64,000 nucleotides of DNA from Polytrichum commune (lineage: Eukaryota > Streptophyta > Polytrichopsida > Polytrichales > Polytrichaceae), in assembly GCA_950295325.1 (NCBI GenBank), contig OX485803.1:61769554-61833553 (forward strand). The letters are read 5' to 3'. Of this stretch, positions 46,317 through 58,403 are shown piece by piece (position 1 is the first letter of the stretch; each line of letters opens with the position of its first letter). A program made the position numbers and the translations under genes. The notes beneath the pieces were generated by a model. It did no database searches and was not told the DNA's origin. It was given only the letters and a program-made list of their open reading frames with translations.

Positions 46317-46966
46317 ATTATTATACGGACCACCTATTATACAGAGGCCATTAAGCCACCCCCGCTCATGGACTGTAAGGCCATGGACAAGGGGTTGGTG
46401 AACACACATCGCACGTCAATAGATATCACCGATGTTCTTTTTATTTATTATGACAATAACCTCCTTCAATTCATTATGACTTTGGCTCCATTCTCTTGGA
46501 TTATTTGGATTTTGTTTTCAACTAGGTCGAATGGCCATGAGTTAGAATAGTTCATTCCATTGATTCCGATCCATCAAACCGAGTTAATTGATGCAATTTT
46601 GCTGATAATCACGGATGGCACATTTTAAAAAACAATCCATGCAACCTTATTTGTACTTGTCACTTATAGAGTGTGCGAGAATGTTCTATCACAAGACATT
46701 GCATGGAGGCGTTATTTTCATTTCTAAATGCCATATGTGATCCCATCTTGTTTTGACCCATATATCTCGCATTATTTAGCCCATTCATAATACATATATG
46801 TAAGAAAACCGGTAAATAATGTGTAGTTGCAAGAACGACCTAGATTGAAATACACACATCATATGTTTGATCACGATTGTCCTCACCGCCAATGAGTGGT
46901 AGTAGCATGTGTACATAATGGCTTGTTATTCACACTTGCTCTTAAAAGGAACCCAATTAACCTTAA
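46317..46966. other. No recognisable feature
   Basis: AT-rich spacer between the decayed LINE and the assembly gap. Confidence 0.4.
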
Positions 46967-47358
46967 CCTAATACACAATAATAACAAGTTGTATGTATTT
47001 GACTTCTTCACAAGAAAAGAGAAACACTTCAATTTATTTGAGGAATATAAAAGGAAAATACTNNNNNNNNNNNNNNNNNNNNNNNNNNNNNNNNNNNNNN
47101 NNNNNNNNNNNNNNNNNNNNNNNNNNNNNNNNNNNNNNNNNNNNNNNNNNNNNNNNNNNNNNNNNNNNNNNNNNNNNNNNNNNNNNNNNNNNNNNNNNNN
47201 NNNNNNNNNNNNNNNNNNNNNNNNNNNNNNNNNNNNNNNNNNNNNNNNNNNNNNNNNNNNNNCCTAATACACAATAATAACAAGTTGTATGTATTTGACT
47301 TCTTCACAAGAAAAGAGAAACACTTCAATTTATTTGAGGAATATAAAAGGAAAATACT
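46967..47358. other. 200-N assembly gap with identical 96-bp flanks
   Basis: Bases 47063-47262 are N. The 96 bases before the gap (46967-47062) are identical to the 96 after it (47263-47358). ORFs reported over the gap are meaningless. This is most simply two contig ends that overlap and were not merged. Confidence 0.9.
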
Positions 47359-47880
47359 CGTTTAAATAAATAATGAAAGGGAGCTCCAACACAAGGCTCG
47401 TAAGATAGTTTAACAACTTGTGTGTCAATTTACTAAAACAAAATTATAAAATTAAGTTGTTAACAAAGAGTTGTGACTTGAAGAGTTGAGTGTGCATTCT
47501 ATCCTCCATCCATGTTTTTCATGTTGGTGCCATGCACAATAATACCATAAATGCATTTTATGTGTCATTACCAAACAACATAAGTTTGCAGTCCGGAGCA
47601 AAACTCTTTGCTTTTACATTATTTCAAAACGGAATAGAGGGGAAACACAGACCATGTTTGTGCGGCTACCTATGTATGACAACCACTTTGCTAGATCTCA
47701 TTTCAGTAACCCTCAAAGGTAGCCGCACAAACATCAAAGTCATCTCTCTCCCCCCCCCCCCCCCCCCCATCCTAGCTTCTTGTTCAATGCCTTGCTATCA
47801 TGTAAAAGAACTCTAACATTAATTCATTTAGCGATAATCTTTTTGAAAGAAAAAAAATGATTTCAAGCTCATTGGAAATC
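47359..47880. other. Spacer with an 81-bp inverted repeat and a C-run
   Basis: A perfect 18-bp inverted repeat ATGTTTGTGCGGCTACCT lies at 47654-47671 and 47717-47734. A run of about 17 C is at 47752-47768. No gene is seen. Confidence 0.7.
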
Positions 47881-47888
47881 TCATGTAC

Positions 47889-48379
47889 CACGGGTAGATC
47901 ACTCTAAGGCATTTTTGTGCACCACGTGCGGCTGGGGGTTTTTTTGTTTTGGGGCTATTTACCTTCAAGGTCAGAATTAAAGCCTCCCTATAATTACTTA
48001 AATTTCAAAAATGTCCCAATTGTTTGCACCCTTCCATTACTTATATTGTCCAAGTCACTGCAATTTTTTGTACTCTATATTCCTTTTAAGCCATTTTTGG
48101 ATATCCCAATTATCATCCATCCCCGTGAGTCCTAAACCCATTTACATACCATACTAAACATACCTTCTAGGATCCTTATCTTCAGCCCCTATATTAATTT
48201 TACAAAAAAATAATGGCCCATGTTTTATGTACATCTAACTTACTTATAATGGGATTGTCTACATTTAATGGCCCCTTCATTATTTGGAATTCCTTTATAA
48301 TTTTTATTTCAAATGATTTTAATCCTCTCTATGTTATGCCGCACGTCGTTTTTAAAATGCACTAAGTGATCTACCCGTG
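47889..48379 (-). mobile_element. hAT-like MITE-C, copy 2 (491 bp)
   Basis: Reverse-orientation copy closely matching 26391-26891 along its length. Flanking 8-mers are TCATGTAC (47881-47888) and TCATGCAC (48380-48387), one mismatch. Confidence 0.9.
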
Positions 48380-48387
48380 TCATGCAC

Positions 48388-49432
48388 ATGAAAAGGTGTG
48401 ACACTTATCATGGAAACAAATGGATCATGATGATAGAGTATAAGTAGCATAACCAAAGTTACGTACATAACTCATGTCACTAACCCATGGTTAAATTTGA
48501 GGGTTTATAGGAACTTACCACAGTTGAGGTTTCCAATATAAACCATGAACCCTAAATGAGCTGCATTTTTCACCATTCACGCAAGTGAGAGGAGGTGCTC
48601 ACATTGTTCGTACTCACCAAGGCAATAAATACACGCTGAACATGGGAGAAGTCAAGGTAAACCACAAGAGGGGTACTCTCTGTGGAGTTACCCAATCATG
48701 ACAAAGAAACATGTTTGAACACTCATTTAGTATCTTGCAGTGAGTGAAGTAGTTTGAAATACCACAATGCATTTGAATTTTGTTAATGATGTGTGACATG
48801 GATGACAATTGGGTCATGTTGTTATTTACCTCGTGTGTGTGATTAATCCTCAAATGTTTGTTGGTTGGTGGCATGGGTACACATGAAGCATACCATTCAC
48901 ACTTTCAACACATACAATGATGTGTATGCACAAGAGTTTTTATACATTGTTATTGGATGAAGTTACTAGGAACTTGTAACCTAGTAAGTACTCCATAATT
49001 GTTATGGGAATGTTAGATATGTTTTGAGGTGAAGCAAAGGGTGTTTGCTTGAACTTCCAAGGTATGAGACATTCGTACTCAAACCCTTATTGTTGGATAT
49101 CATTGAAAAATAGAAACCCTAGGTCTGGTATACATTCTTGCAAAGCAACCTAGCCTAATACACAACATGTGGATACCTCACCATGCTTAGCTATATTTGA
49201 AAATGAATATACTTTACCATGCAAACAAGTACTTTGTTACAAATGTGAATGCTAAAAAGAAGTTGAAGGACTCTAAGGAAAATTCCCACCCACCCACTCT
49301 TGCATTGCAATGAAGAAGAGTTTGAAGGGTTTGGCCTCTGAAAAGCATAAATTCAAGCTTTGAATTTTTTTTTGAAAAGCTAGCTCTCTCTTGTGCGCTT
49401 GGATTTAAACATTCTATAGTATCCTTGAATAT
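48388..49432. other. No recognisable gene
   Basis: AT-rich intergenic sequence; minus ORFs of 86 and 98 codons have no domain. Confidence 0.4.
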
Positions 49433-49579
49433 CATAACATTGCTTAACTGATGAGTTGTGTTAAACTGCTTTGACTTCAAATTCAGTCCGAAGCATTGGG
49501 ATTCCAACAACCGGAGTCTTTATTCTTCAAATCTATTGTTGGAACCATGAACACATCTTATCAACTATGTAATGTTATG
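49433..49579. mobile_element. Foldback MITE-F, copy 2
   Basis: CATAACATTGCTTAACTGAT at the left pairs with the right end, closing in AATGTTATG. The interior (GAAGCATTGGGATTC, TCAAATCTA) matches 5712-5857. Confidence 0.65.
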
Positions 49580-50888
49580 ATAAAAAAAAGTCAAGCTAAG
49601 TAATATGTTCTCAAACGTTGTCTATTGCACACCATGTAGAAAGTAACAACCTCGTTGACCATCCAACTACCCTGGTTGTTTCAAAAAACAAAAATAAAGA
49701 TCAATGGACCTAAATGGAGAATGGGCCCACTTAGACACCTTCGCTACTTGTAATGCCATCATTCTTGGAGGGGAGAGGCTAGGGTGAAAGCATGGGAGTA
49801 TGTTACATAACATTACTCATCACTAGTGTATTGGTTATGTAGTGCTAGGAATTTTGCAAGAATTATCCCCCACTTATGTTGGGCCACTCTTGCAAAACGA
49901 AGAGTACTTAGTCCCAATATATTTCACTCTACAAACATGAGCATCCAAGTGGACTTCTTTCACCAAATTGTGATATCTTATTTAATGTCTTTCTATGGCC
50001 GACATGTATGCTTGACATATTGGATGCATGTCTGCCTACCGTTGAAGCAAGGCACGGCTACAATTAGGTCACTTATTAATAAACGAAGACATCCATTGTG
50101 AAAGCCATGACTAAAGTCTTTGGGATGCAAGGGTGCTTCTCTTGGCACTAGCATGCCCTTATAGAAAACTGACCATGCTAACTAGCCCGAGGAGTCTTAT
50201 ATAGGATTTTGGGTGGCCTTAAAGTACATAAAGTGGCAAGCGATCAATACATGTTGCCTGTGAGCATTACTTAGCGGCGTCTTTTTTAATTCAAGAGACA
50301 TGTTCATTGTTGTTGATTTGGTTTGGTGACATGGGCACATGTGAGGCATGCTCTTCACAATTTTGTTCCCAAAATGATTGTTTTCTATTTTTTTAAATGG
50401 GGAACATATGAATCAAGATTCATGACAATTCTCCTAGAGAAACACTTGTGCTTATAGAATCTAGATGTTCATTTCTCTTAGAATATTCAACTATCTCTAC
50501 AAAGTCGAGAAGTCTTGCCTTCCATTATTGGGGTGAACTCTAGATCGAATATTAGGTTTGCTCAAACGACCTTTAGCTGATGTTCACAAAAATTCTTGTG
50601 ATTTCACCTTGTGGATTTTTCTTACCCCACAAAACAATGTTTACGCAAACTTTGTGAGGACAACAAGCCTACAATTTTATTTTTAATTTCTTCATTAATA
50701 ATTATAGGTTTAGATGTATGTCAAACACCACCTAGGCATAAAAATGCTCATTCTACAACACCGATTTTGGGACTAATTTGTGGTATACTATTGATCCCAC
50801 CCGCCAACCCCAGCCTACAAAAGTTATTTATTTATTTTTACTATTATTAGGCCTCAGAAAAGAGGATGCAACTTCAACTTAGGCTAGC
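49580..50888. other. No recognisable gene
   Basis: Intergenic. ORFs of 91 (49826-50101) and 79 codons (50611-50850) on the plus strand have no motif I can name. Confidence 0.4.
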
Positions 50889-50891
50889 TAA

Positions 50892-51398
50892 GGGCCACTT
50901 CACACACGAGACTGAGAGCCCGTGACCAGTACACTTTAAGCACTCTCATTGGTGGAAAAGGAGGAGTTGGTCCAAGTTCGCTTCACACTACACTTGAGGG
51001 ACCAACAAAGTATGTGAATGCAAGATGGACGTAAAGTCTACATGGATTCCTACATGGCATCCAATGGATCATGTTTCATGGTCACTCGGACTATTTTCAA
51101 AAACCACCTCTTGGAGGTAGGCCTAACACAAAACCCAGAGACCATGGCATTCCGAATGCTCGCAACCGTTGATTTTTTTATTTAAAATTCTATCATTTGT
51201 GAGGACCCGCATGAATAGAAATTCATTGAAATAGCATTTGGTTGAGGACCCGGTCACATACGACTTCACACACCACTTGAGGGTCCGTGACCACACTTCA
51301 TGATTTTGGAGGTGTGTTGGGACGGCCTTTAGACACTTTCTTTTGGGCTCTCACAATTTCATGGTCACGGCTCTTGGCTCCTGTTTATGAAGTGGCCC
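50892..51398 (+). mobile_element. MITE-A copy 7
   Basis: 507 bp with well-kept TIRs starting GGGCCACTTCACACAC. TAA lies on the left (50889-50891) and TTA on the right (51399-51401). Confidence 0.85.
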
Positions 51399-51401
51399 TT
51401 A

Positions 51402-51983
51402 TACGACTGCCTCCTAGTGGCATGAGAGAGAGAAGAAACTTCGGTCCCTAGAAAGGGACCGACGTGAATGAAGTGTCTGTTCGTTCCACCCCTAGACCTA
51501 TGTCCATCTAGTGGCATGAATTAAACATTGTTAAGAACGAATCACTGATAAAAATCCAAAGAGAAGTCAAAGCACTCCAATCAACAAATGTTATTATGTT
51601 ACAATTAAAGTATGTCACGAAAAATGTTTGCCCTTCTTGGTTCATGCCTAATATACTTTGAAACAAGATATGTTGTGATTGGACAAAGCCTTGTGAATGT
51701 GAGTGTTAGTATTGTTGTTAGTGATAACATATATGATTGGTCACTTTGATAATGTGAAACAACTTTAGTAGGGGAATTAGAGTGATTGAAAATGGAATGC
51801 CAAAAGTGGATAGGGCCACAAATGTGAGGATGTTTGTGTATCATATCAAAGTGTTGACCTTGAAAGTTGAAACCCTAGTCAAACTATGGAGACCACACTT
51901 GGGAAAAAATGTTTTCAAATAGCGGAATGTTGGAATGTAAAGGTTGGACGTTAGTTGAATCCAAAGGTGGGTTGCCTATGAGG
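51402..51983. other. No recognisable feature
   Basis: Spacer between MITE-A and repeat D. Confidence 0.4.
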
Positions 51984-52810
51984 GGTGGTTCATACACTAG
52001 GGTCCAAGACCAAATAAACTCCAAAATCGAACGATCGTAGTGATCAAGAGTATAATTTTGGACCCCATAAGATTTGGCAGGAGAGTAGTGCCACAACGAT
52101 GTCACTTCAAATTTTCATACTTTGGACCTCGTCTGTTTACACTTGGGCCCTTTCTCAAGTCTGAAAATTAGGTATGTGAAGTAGTCTTTTGGACCTGGAT
52201 TCTCATACAAAAACAACCCCTTGATGTACTTAGGTTGTTGGACTCGATAAGGGTGGGTTCACACTAGGGTCCAAAACCAAAGAGCCTCCCAAAATCGAGC
52301 AGTCCTATTGGTCGAAAGCAAAAGTTTGACCCAGGGAGTTTACACTAGGGTCTAGGTCCAAGGAACGGAAAATAAACATCAAAATCAAATGGTGCTAATG
52401 TGGCATCACTTTCATGTCAAATCTTGGCGATCTACACTCAAGAAAACATTCTTCCTAGTTTGAGTAAACAATCTGCAGGCTTGGGACCCATTCTCTAGTC
52501 CATACGTAAGGTCCAAAATAGGGACGTTTTGGACCCCACGTTTCTTGGATCTACACCCCTAACGCAAGCCCACCCCAAGTTAGGTTTCCCGAATTGGATG
52601 GCATATTTTTTCTTGAGTTACAGTTGAAAACTTTGATAGGAAAGTGGTGCCATGTTAACGCCACTAAGTTATGTTTTCCTTAGTCTTCGGACTCATGCCC
52701 TAGTACTGTAAACTCGTCCGCTCCAAAATTTTACTCTCAACCAATAGGATGGCTTGACATTCGGAGTTGCGTTGGGCGGTCTTGGAGCCTAGTGTTAGCC
52801 CCACCCTAAG
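51984..52810 (+). repeat. Repeat D, copies 2-3
   Basis: ACTAGGGTCCAAGACCAAA at 51999 and a second start GGGTGGGTTCACACTAGGG near 52251 introduce partial units. A block with AATGTGGCATCACTTTC, ACTCAAGAAAACATTC and TTTGGACCCCACGTTTC follows. The end GGAGCCTAGTGTTAGCCCC, complementary to the start, suggests a foldback element of about 560 bp with a partial neighbour. Confidence 0.6.
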
Positions 52811-53082
52811 TAGTAGTAGTAGTAGTTAGGGTATCACGAGCTCCTCGATCGGTGCACGGGTACTCTAGCCCACTTGAACCCTAAACCACTTTAGGTGAAG
52901 TGTGATGATGCCCCGATTATAAGGAGGTAATTAGTCACACATGACACCTAGGATGGCACTAAATACGGGTTCCCAAGCCACACACTAGAGCATTAAAGAA
53001 GGAAGCTCACGAGCCGCTCTACAACAAGCGGGGGGGGGGGGGGGGGCACCTATATATCGACGTTGACAAGAACCCAATAAGC
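52811..53082. repeat. (GTA)n and a G-run
   Basis: GTAGTAGTAGTAGTA at about 52810-52825 and a run of about 16 G at 53031-53046. Confidence 0.9.
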
Positions 53083-53460
53083 TTACATACAATACATTCC
53101 CGGTGATGATGATACGCCACGAGATTTGCTCCGTGGTACTTTGCCCTTGAACTCGAACTTATAGTTTGCGGTCACATCTCGGAGGGGTTGTAAGAAGGGT
53201 GATCCAAGAAGCGAGAAAACGCAATGAGCGTGCTTATCATGACCCAACAATTGTTTTTGTAACTTTCCAAAGGGAGAAAGGGAGGGGGGGTAGGGTATGG
53301 TACTCATGATTAGAAAGGGGGCCACATCGGGCTCGATCTCGTGCTCGATTTGGAGGCCGTTTCTTTGCTCATTGGAGGGATGATTACTCCTACTACCCAC
53401 CCCCACTAGCACGTAGTCGGAGTGGGCGGTGGTACTACTACTTGGACCTTCTCTTCCCAC
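53083..53460 (-). CDS. Hypothetical ORF, 125 codons, unrecognised
   Basis: This open frame starts at an ATG at 53460, has mixed polar composition (not low complexity) and is slightly GC-richer than its surroundings. A Ser/Thr-rich start is followed by a stretch with FSLLGSPFLQPLRDV. I see no domain, signal peptide or membrane helix, and no start-site context that decides it. It lies next to repeat D and a G-run. It could be a fragment of a transposon gene, a small unknown gene, or chance. Confidence is low. Confidence 0.15.
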   Translation of the reverse strand: MGREGPSSSTTAHSDYVLVGVGSRSNHPSNEQRNGLQIEHEIEPDVAPFLIMSTIPYPPSLSPFGKLQKQLLGHDKHAHCVFSLLGSPFLQPLRDVTANYKFEFKGKVPRSKSRGVSSSPGMYCM

Positions 53461-53479
53461 TATCCCGAGTGTTCGTGAG

Positions 53480-54003
53480 GAAGGGTGGGTTTGAGGCTAT
53501 GGTCCAACACCAAACAACTCCAAAAACCAAGCGATTCTATCTATCTATCGATATATATATATATATATATAAAATGGAACCAAAGAGTTTACACTAAGGC
53601 ATGTATGTGGGTGTTAAGTGGTTCACTTTTCAAGTTCTCAAACTTCTAACAATCATGTTTATACAACTGAAACTTGTGATGTATTCAACAAATCCGTGAT
53701 GAAACATAAATAAAAAGGGGTTGAAAATCAAACTTCCTTTGAAATGATGGAAGGGCAGGTTTGAGGCTACGGTCCAACACCAAACAAACTCCAAAAACCA
53801 AGCAATACTATTGATCGATATATATATATATAATGGAACCAAAGAGTTTACACTAAGGTATGTGGGTGTTAAGTGGTTCACTTTTCATGTTCTCCAACTT
53901 CTAACGATCGTATTTATGCAACTAAAACTTGTGATGCATTTAACAAATCTATGATGAAACCTAAATAAAATGGGGTTGAAAATCAAACTTCCTTTGAAGT
54001 GAT
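53480..54003 (+). repeat. Tandem duplication, about 270-bp unit x 2
   Basis: AAGGG(T/C)(G/A)GGTTTGAGGCTA starts at 53480 and 53750. Both units run through AAACTCCAAAAACCAAGC, an (AT)n tract, GAACCAAAGAGTTTACAC and TTGAAAATCAAACTTCCTT. The starts resemble the repeat D end, so it may derive from that family. A C-run of about 10 follows at 54040-54049. Confidence 0.85.
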
Positions 54004-54054
54004 TATTACTGTAGAAAGTGTATGTGTGTTGATTCAGGTTCCCCCCCCCCCTGT

Positions 54055-54205
54055 CCACCCCAATTGTGATGATTGTTGAGTTTAAAATGGTGATATATTT
54101 TGAACACGTAGTCCAATTCCTTTTAACCGGGGTCTTGTTGGGACCACACACTGCTCAAATATATGTGTTTGGTTGAGATAAGCAACAAAACAAGGTCCAC
54201 GTACC
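54055..54205 (+). mobile_element. MITE-B 3' fragment
   Basis: TTTGAACACGTAGTCCAATTC, AACCGGGGTCTTGTTGGGACC, CTGCTCAAATATATGTGT and CACGTACCTTA correspond to the right half of MITE-B. Confidence 0.55.
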
Positions 54206-54420
54206 TTAGAGTGGGGTTCAAGGAATGAGAGAATGAAGTGGTGTTGATGTGGCATGGTCATTTTTCCTATCAAATCTTAGTGGTCTCCATTCAAGAAAAT
54301 GTTCCTCTTGGTTTAGGAAATTGATCTTCAAACTCAGGGGTCTAATATTGAGTCCAAAATGAAGTCCATCAAGGGGTGTTTTGGAACCCAAGTTTCTTGG
54401 ACCTGGCCCCTAATATAGAA
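54206..54420 (+). repeat. Repeat D fragment
   Basis: GTTGATGTGGCATGGTCA, TCTCCATTCAAGAAAATG and TTTTGGAACCCAAGTTTCTT match the second half of repeat D at about 52395-52555. Confidence 0.6.
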
Positions 54421-56035
54421 CTACATAAGGTCACTTGACTTCATGACAACAAACATGCCGAGATACCTCCGAATGCTTCCTTGTGACTATTTGTCATGGC
54501 ATATCCACCAACATATTTAATATGTGTATGTGAGCAAATTGTGTGCCCCTTATGTGGATGCTCTCGATTATGGAGGTGAGAACAAGATACTATAATAAAC
54601 ATGAAGCCATGCATGGGTTGGCATAAGGGACGCCACTCTTTGGGCATAGACATAAGCTCATGTGTAAGCCATAACACAACGATGGGTTTCATTGTGAGTT
54701 ATGGAAAGTGCATGTTGTTCTTTGTGAAGATTTGGAGTTGGAAATTAGAGCATGCGCTTCAAAACCCACACGGATGGAATGGATGTAACTTGTGAAAATT
54801 TTCTCATCCATGACCCAAAGTTGGAAGATGATGTACCTAATCTTTAATGTCATGATCTTGCAGTCTCCAATTTAGAGTCAACCTTGAAAATGTATAAAAC
54901 ATTGCAAAGGGGTTCACTCTTCACCTACAAAGAAGTAACATTAGTTGTAAATTGATTCAAATTAGTGTGGACTTCGCTAATTATAATCAACCGCATTTTT
55001 TTGATTATTGTGGATGTTTAACCGTAAAACCTAATTCTAGTTCTTACTATAAAAATTAATGGTGAGTAGTAATGTGTCTCACATGAGACACTTTGGTGTT
55101 CAAAATAAGAAATAAGGTGTATCGTGAAGTCAATAATTGTAAAGAAGGTTTTATTTGTGCTATGTGGCATTACCATTGTCATTGGTGTTCAAGTAGGTAT
55201 GTACACTACATTGTTACTGGTACATAATGTCACGTACATTATTTGTGAAGGCTTTGAACTAGGTGCGTGGAAACCTATAAATGCCACGTCTGTTAATTGT
55301 CAACGTGATACTATTTGTCAACACAAGAAACTTCTTGAATTGAATAATTCTCTATAGTATGACCTCTAGCATTGCACATTGGAGTAGTACTTGAGATGAT
55401 AATTTAATCGTTTAGTATGCAAGAGGAGGATATTATTTAACATACTAATGGCAAGTGTCATGTGTTAACACTAATGTGAACTTGTTGACCATTATGTATC
55501 CCAGGCATAGACCTCGTAACAACTTTGAGCATTCTAATACTAGGATATTAGTAAGCACACTACTGCCAATTGTCATGAGGTTACACTTTGGTCAAGTTGT
55601 TGGCCAATAGAATAGCCTGGCATATGCCTCCTAACAAGGTAAGTGACACTATTGCACATGCGACAGTAAAAACCATAAACAATGTAATAAATTGGGAGCA
55701 AACCTCTTGGCATGAAATTTTTGTGTCCAACAAAAACAAAAGTCATGAAATCAATCAATGTAAATACCTTGTCCATATGCAATGTCGCATCTTGCCATTC
55801 ATTCATATACAAACTTTTATACATCTTGTCATTTGTGATTTTGTTGGAAACTACAATCTTACACATGGTCCATTCCAAAATGAGGCATTTGGAATTGATG
55901 CTATCCACACTATTCCAAAGTCCGCACTAATTGAAATGGAATTGAACTAAACTATCATAGTATCTAAAGTTGTTACAAAAATGTATAACATACTTCAAAC
56001 TTGTCTTCAAACGTTCGTCAAGTCTTGTTTGAATA
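54421..56035. other. No recognisable gene
   Basis: Intergenic. Overlapping ORFs of 111 (minus) and 120 codons (plus) at 55573-55950 are antisense to each other and show no domain, so neither is called. Confidence 0.4.
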
Positions 56036-56090
56036 TTGAACAACGCAGCCCGTGTGGAAATCAAGAAATAATGCTCAATAGTGTCGTTTA
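56036..56090 (-). repeat. Repeat S fragment
   Basis: GCAGCCCGTGTGGAAATCAA and GAAATAATGCTC match the far part of repeat S copy 2; the T-run part is missing. Confidence 0.4.
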
Positions 56091-58228
56091 CCTTGGGAGA
56101 CTGAATCCAAAACATGTGGATAAAAGCTTGCTAGTTGGGAAAACCTCACATATCATGTTCTAAACAATGGAAACTATATAACAAACAAGTGCAAGCCCCC
56201 CCCCCCCACCCCCACCCCTTCTCCCTCTACAAGGTAAACAATAAACATTACCAAGGGGATTCCTGAACAAGATAGGACCAATGCGCTCATACTCGCATCG
56301 GTGATAATAACAATGCTAGGTCCTCTTTCGGTTCAACAAATCTAGGATTGGTGTGGTCTATTGTAGCTTAGCACGAGGCTGTAATTGTCACGTCCAAGGA
56401 TATGTTTTCTATTCCATGGATTCAATTTCTTATTGGTTACTTATGTGTGTCAACCACTCTATCTAGGGTCAATTAGTGTGGGCCAAAAAAATTTATATGG
56501 TCCACCATGCCAACAAATTAGAGTTCATGGTTATTTATTGTATACACAAGCTTTGCCAAGTTGCTTCTTTGCCCAACACTACAAGAAACGGTGGCGATTT
56601 CAAGTGGTCATCTCAATACTAGTAGGGTCCAACCATGATAAGGTGAACCATTGACTAAATAAGTAGTTGTCCTTACATATTCATAAGGACCCGTGTTTGA
56701 AGTGATATCACTGATTAAAATTGAACACAATTCATCAAATGTCATGACAATCTTTGTGATTGTGTTGAGTTTTGATGATAAACTTATGTGGAGTTCATAA
56801 TAAAAACACAAAAACCATTCAAAGGAGTGTCAAGGAGTTTGAAAAAGGGTGATGTGTGACATGAATTTGGCACACCTCATTGTAGTTGGACCCAATAGTC
56901 ATAACATTGTCCACCAAGCATGTAGCATTTTGCAAGGTGAGTGAAAATAGTTGGGGAAGTTGAATGAGATTTACCAAATGGACATTGTACTTAGACCACC
57001 ATGAAGGTTCTTTTTGAACACAATTGACAAATGATTTGTTGTTGAAGAAGAAGAAGAAGAAGAAAAAAAAACCATCTACTTGAAGAAGATGAAGGTTCAA
57101 ACATGGCACTTGCAAAAACACTTTGGCACATGGATCGTAGCACGTGGGTCCTAGATGTGTGCAAAAACACTATGGGCGATGATGAGCACTCAAGAAAGAA
57201 AATAAGATTGGTGATAGTGAGGCCCAAAAATGCATTTGGAAAGAAAAAAAAGGAAAAAAAAAGTGTAATTTGATCATGAATATAATGGAGTTATCCTCAA
57301 AGAGGGATGAAACCGTTGGTTTCAACTTTCTTTGAAAAAAAACTCTTTATTAAGAGTTCGTTAGCTTCTTGTGTATCAAAACCTATTTTGAAAATTAAGT
57401 GAAACATTTGGGGTCTCCTTTTTTCCATCTCTCAAACTTTGAGAGAGAAGTGAGGTCTAAAGTAGGCGCATGGGACCTATTGTCTTAAATCCCAAATCGG
57501 CGTATGCAAAGTTGGCCCACCCATCTTAGTAGGACAAGCTAGAAAACTGGTATTTTAATAGCATGACACCATTCTTTGTGTATGGTAATCTAAGCATCAA
57601 GAAAACTTGAGTGACTTTGTGTTAATTCTCATAAACTTTGAGTTTGGGACTAAACCCATGGTTTCATCTACTCTAATGTATAAATAACTCTAATGAAAGC
57701 ATATGAATCTAGTGATATGAGTAGGTTTAAAAATAAAAAGTCCGCTTTAGTACATAACATCGCATGTTCAAGGCTTTTAAAAGTGATGTGGACATCCTCT
57801 TGATCATGGCTCTAGACCAAGGAGTTGCGACCACGAGAAATACTATTTGATGCATTCTCACGGTTTTTGGTCACATGTGTAATCATGCCCAAAGTTATAG
57901 TGCGCTTTGCCAAAAAGGTGGTAGTGGCCCACAAGTGATGAAGCTCTTCATTTATACTTGCTTCCACATGAAACATGTACATGTATATATGTCTTTATTT
58001 GCGTATCATAGTTAAGATGGCATGGCCTACAATATTATTTGCATAAGAAATGAATGCCCAATATATGTCCACATAGAAATACTCATGCACTATGATTTTC
58101 GTCAACATGGATAATGAAATAATGATTCACTAGGGTACAAACATTTTGTCAAATTGCTCACAAATCTCTTATGTTTTCCCAATATCCTAACAATGAGCAA
58201 GAAATTAAGTGGAATTGATGAGAGTTCG
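56091..58228. other. No recognisable gene; simple repeats
   Basis: A C-run lies at 56196-56206, followed by CCCCCACCCC. (AAG)n then A-run at 57045-57070. An isolated CACTACAAGAAACGG near 56577 looks like a CACTA end without a partner. ORFs here are below about 100 codons and featureless. Confidence 0.4.
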
Positions 58229-58403
58229 TAACATTATTATGTAGTGTGCATTCGTTCATGTGGGCCTTGAGACTATAACCATGGGATACCCCAACCCAGT
58301 GCAAGGAAACTAAGGTTAAATCTAAATTTACAATAGGTTGAGGCATCCCATGGTTATATTCTCATGGCCCACATGAACGAATGCATATTGCTTAATAATG
58401 TTA
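58229..58403. mobile_element. Foldback MITE, 175 bp
   Basis: Arms of about 65 bp share GCATTCGTTCATGTGGGCC and TATAACCATGGGAT in inverted orientation, closing in TAACATTATTA. It occurs once in the window, and its superfamily is unknown. Confidence 0.7.

Noticed and set aside
46896-47328. ORFs spanning the gap
   Set aside because: Most of their length is N; they have no meaning.
55573-55950. Overlapping ORFs of 111 and 120 codons on opposite strands
   Set aside because: They are mutual antisense shadows in AT-rich DNA with no domain, and neither can be preferred.
56577-56592. CACTACAAGAAACGG as a CACTA transposon end
   Set aside because: No matching inverted end or 3-bp duplication was found nearby.
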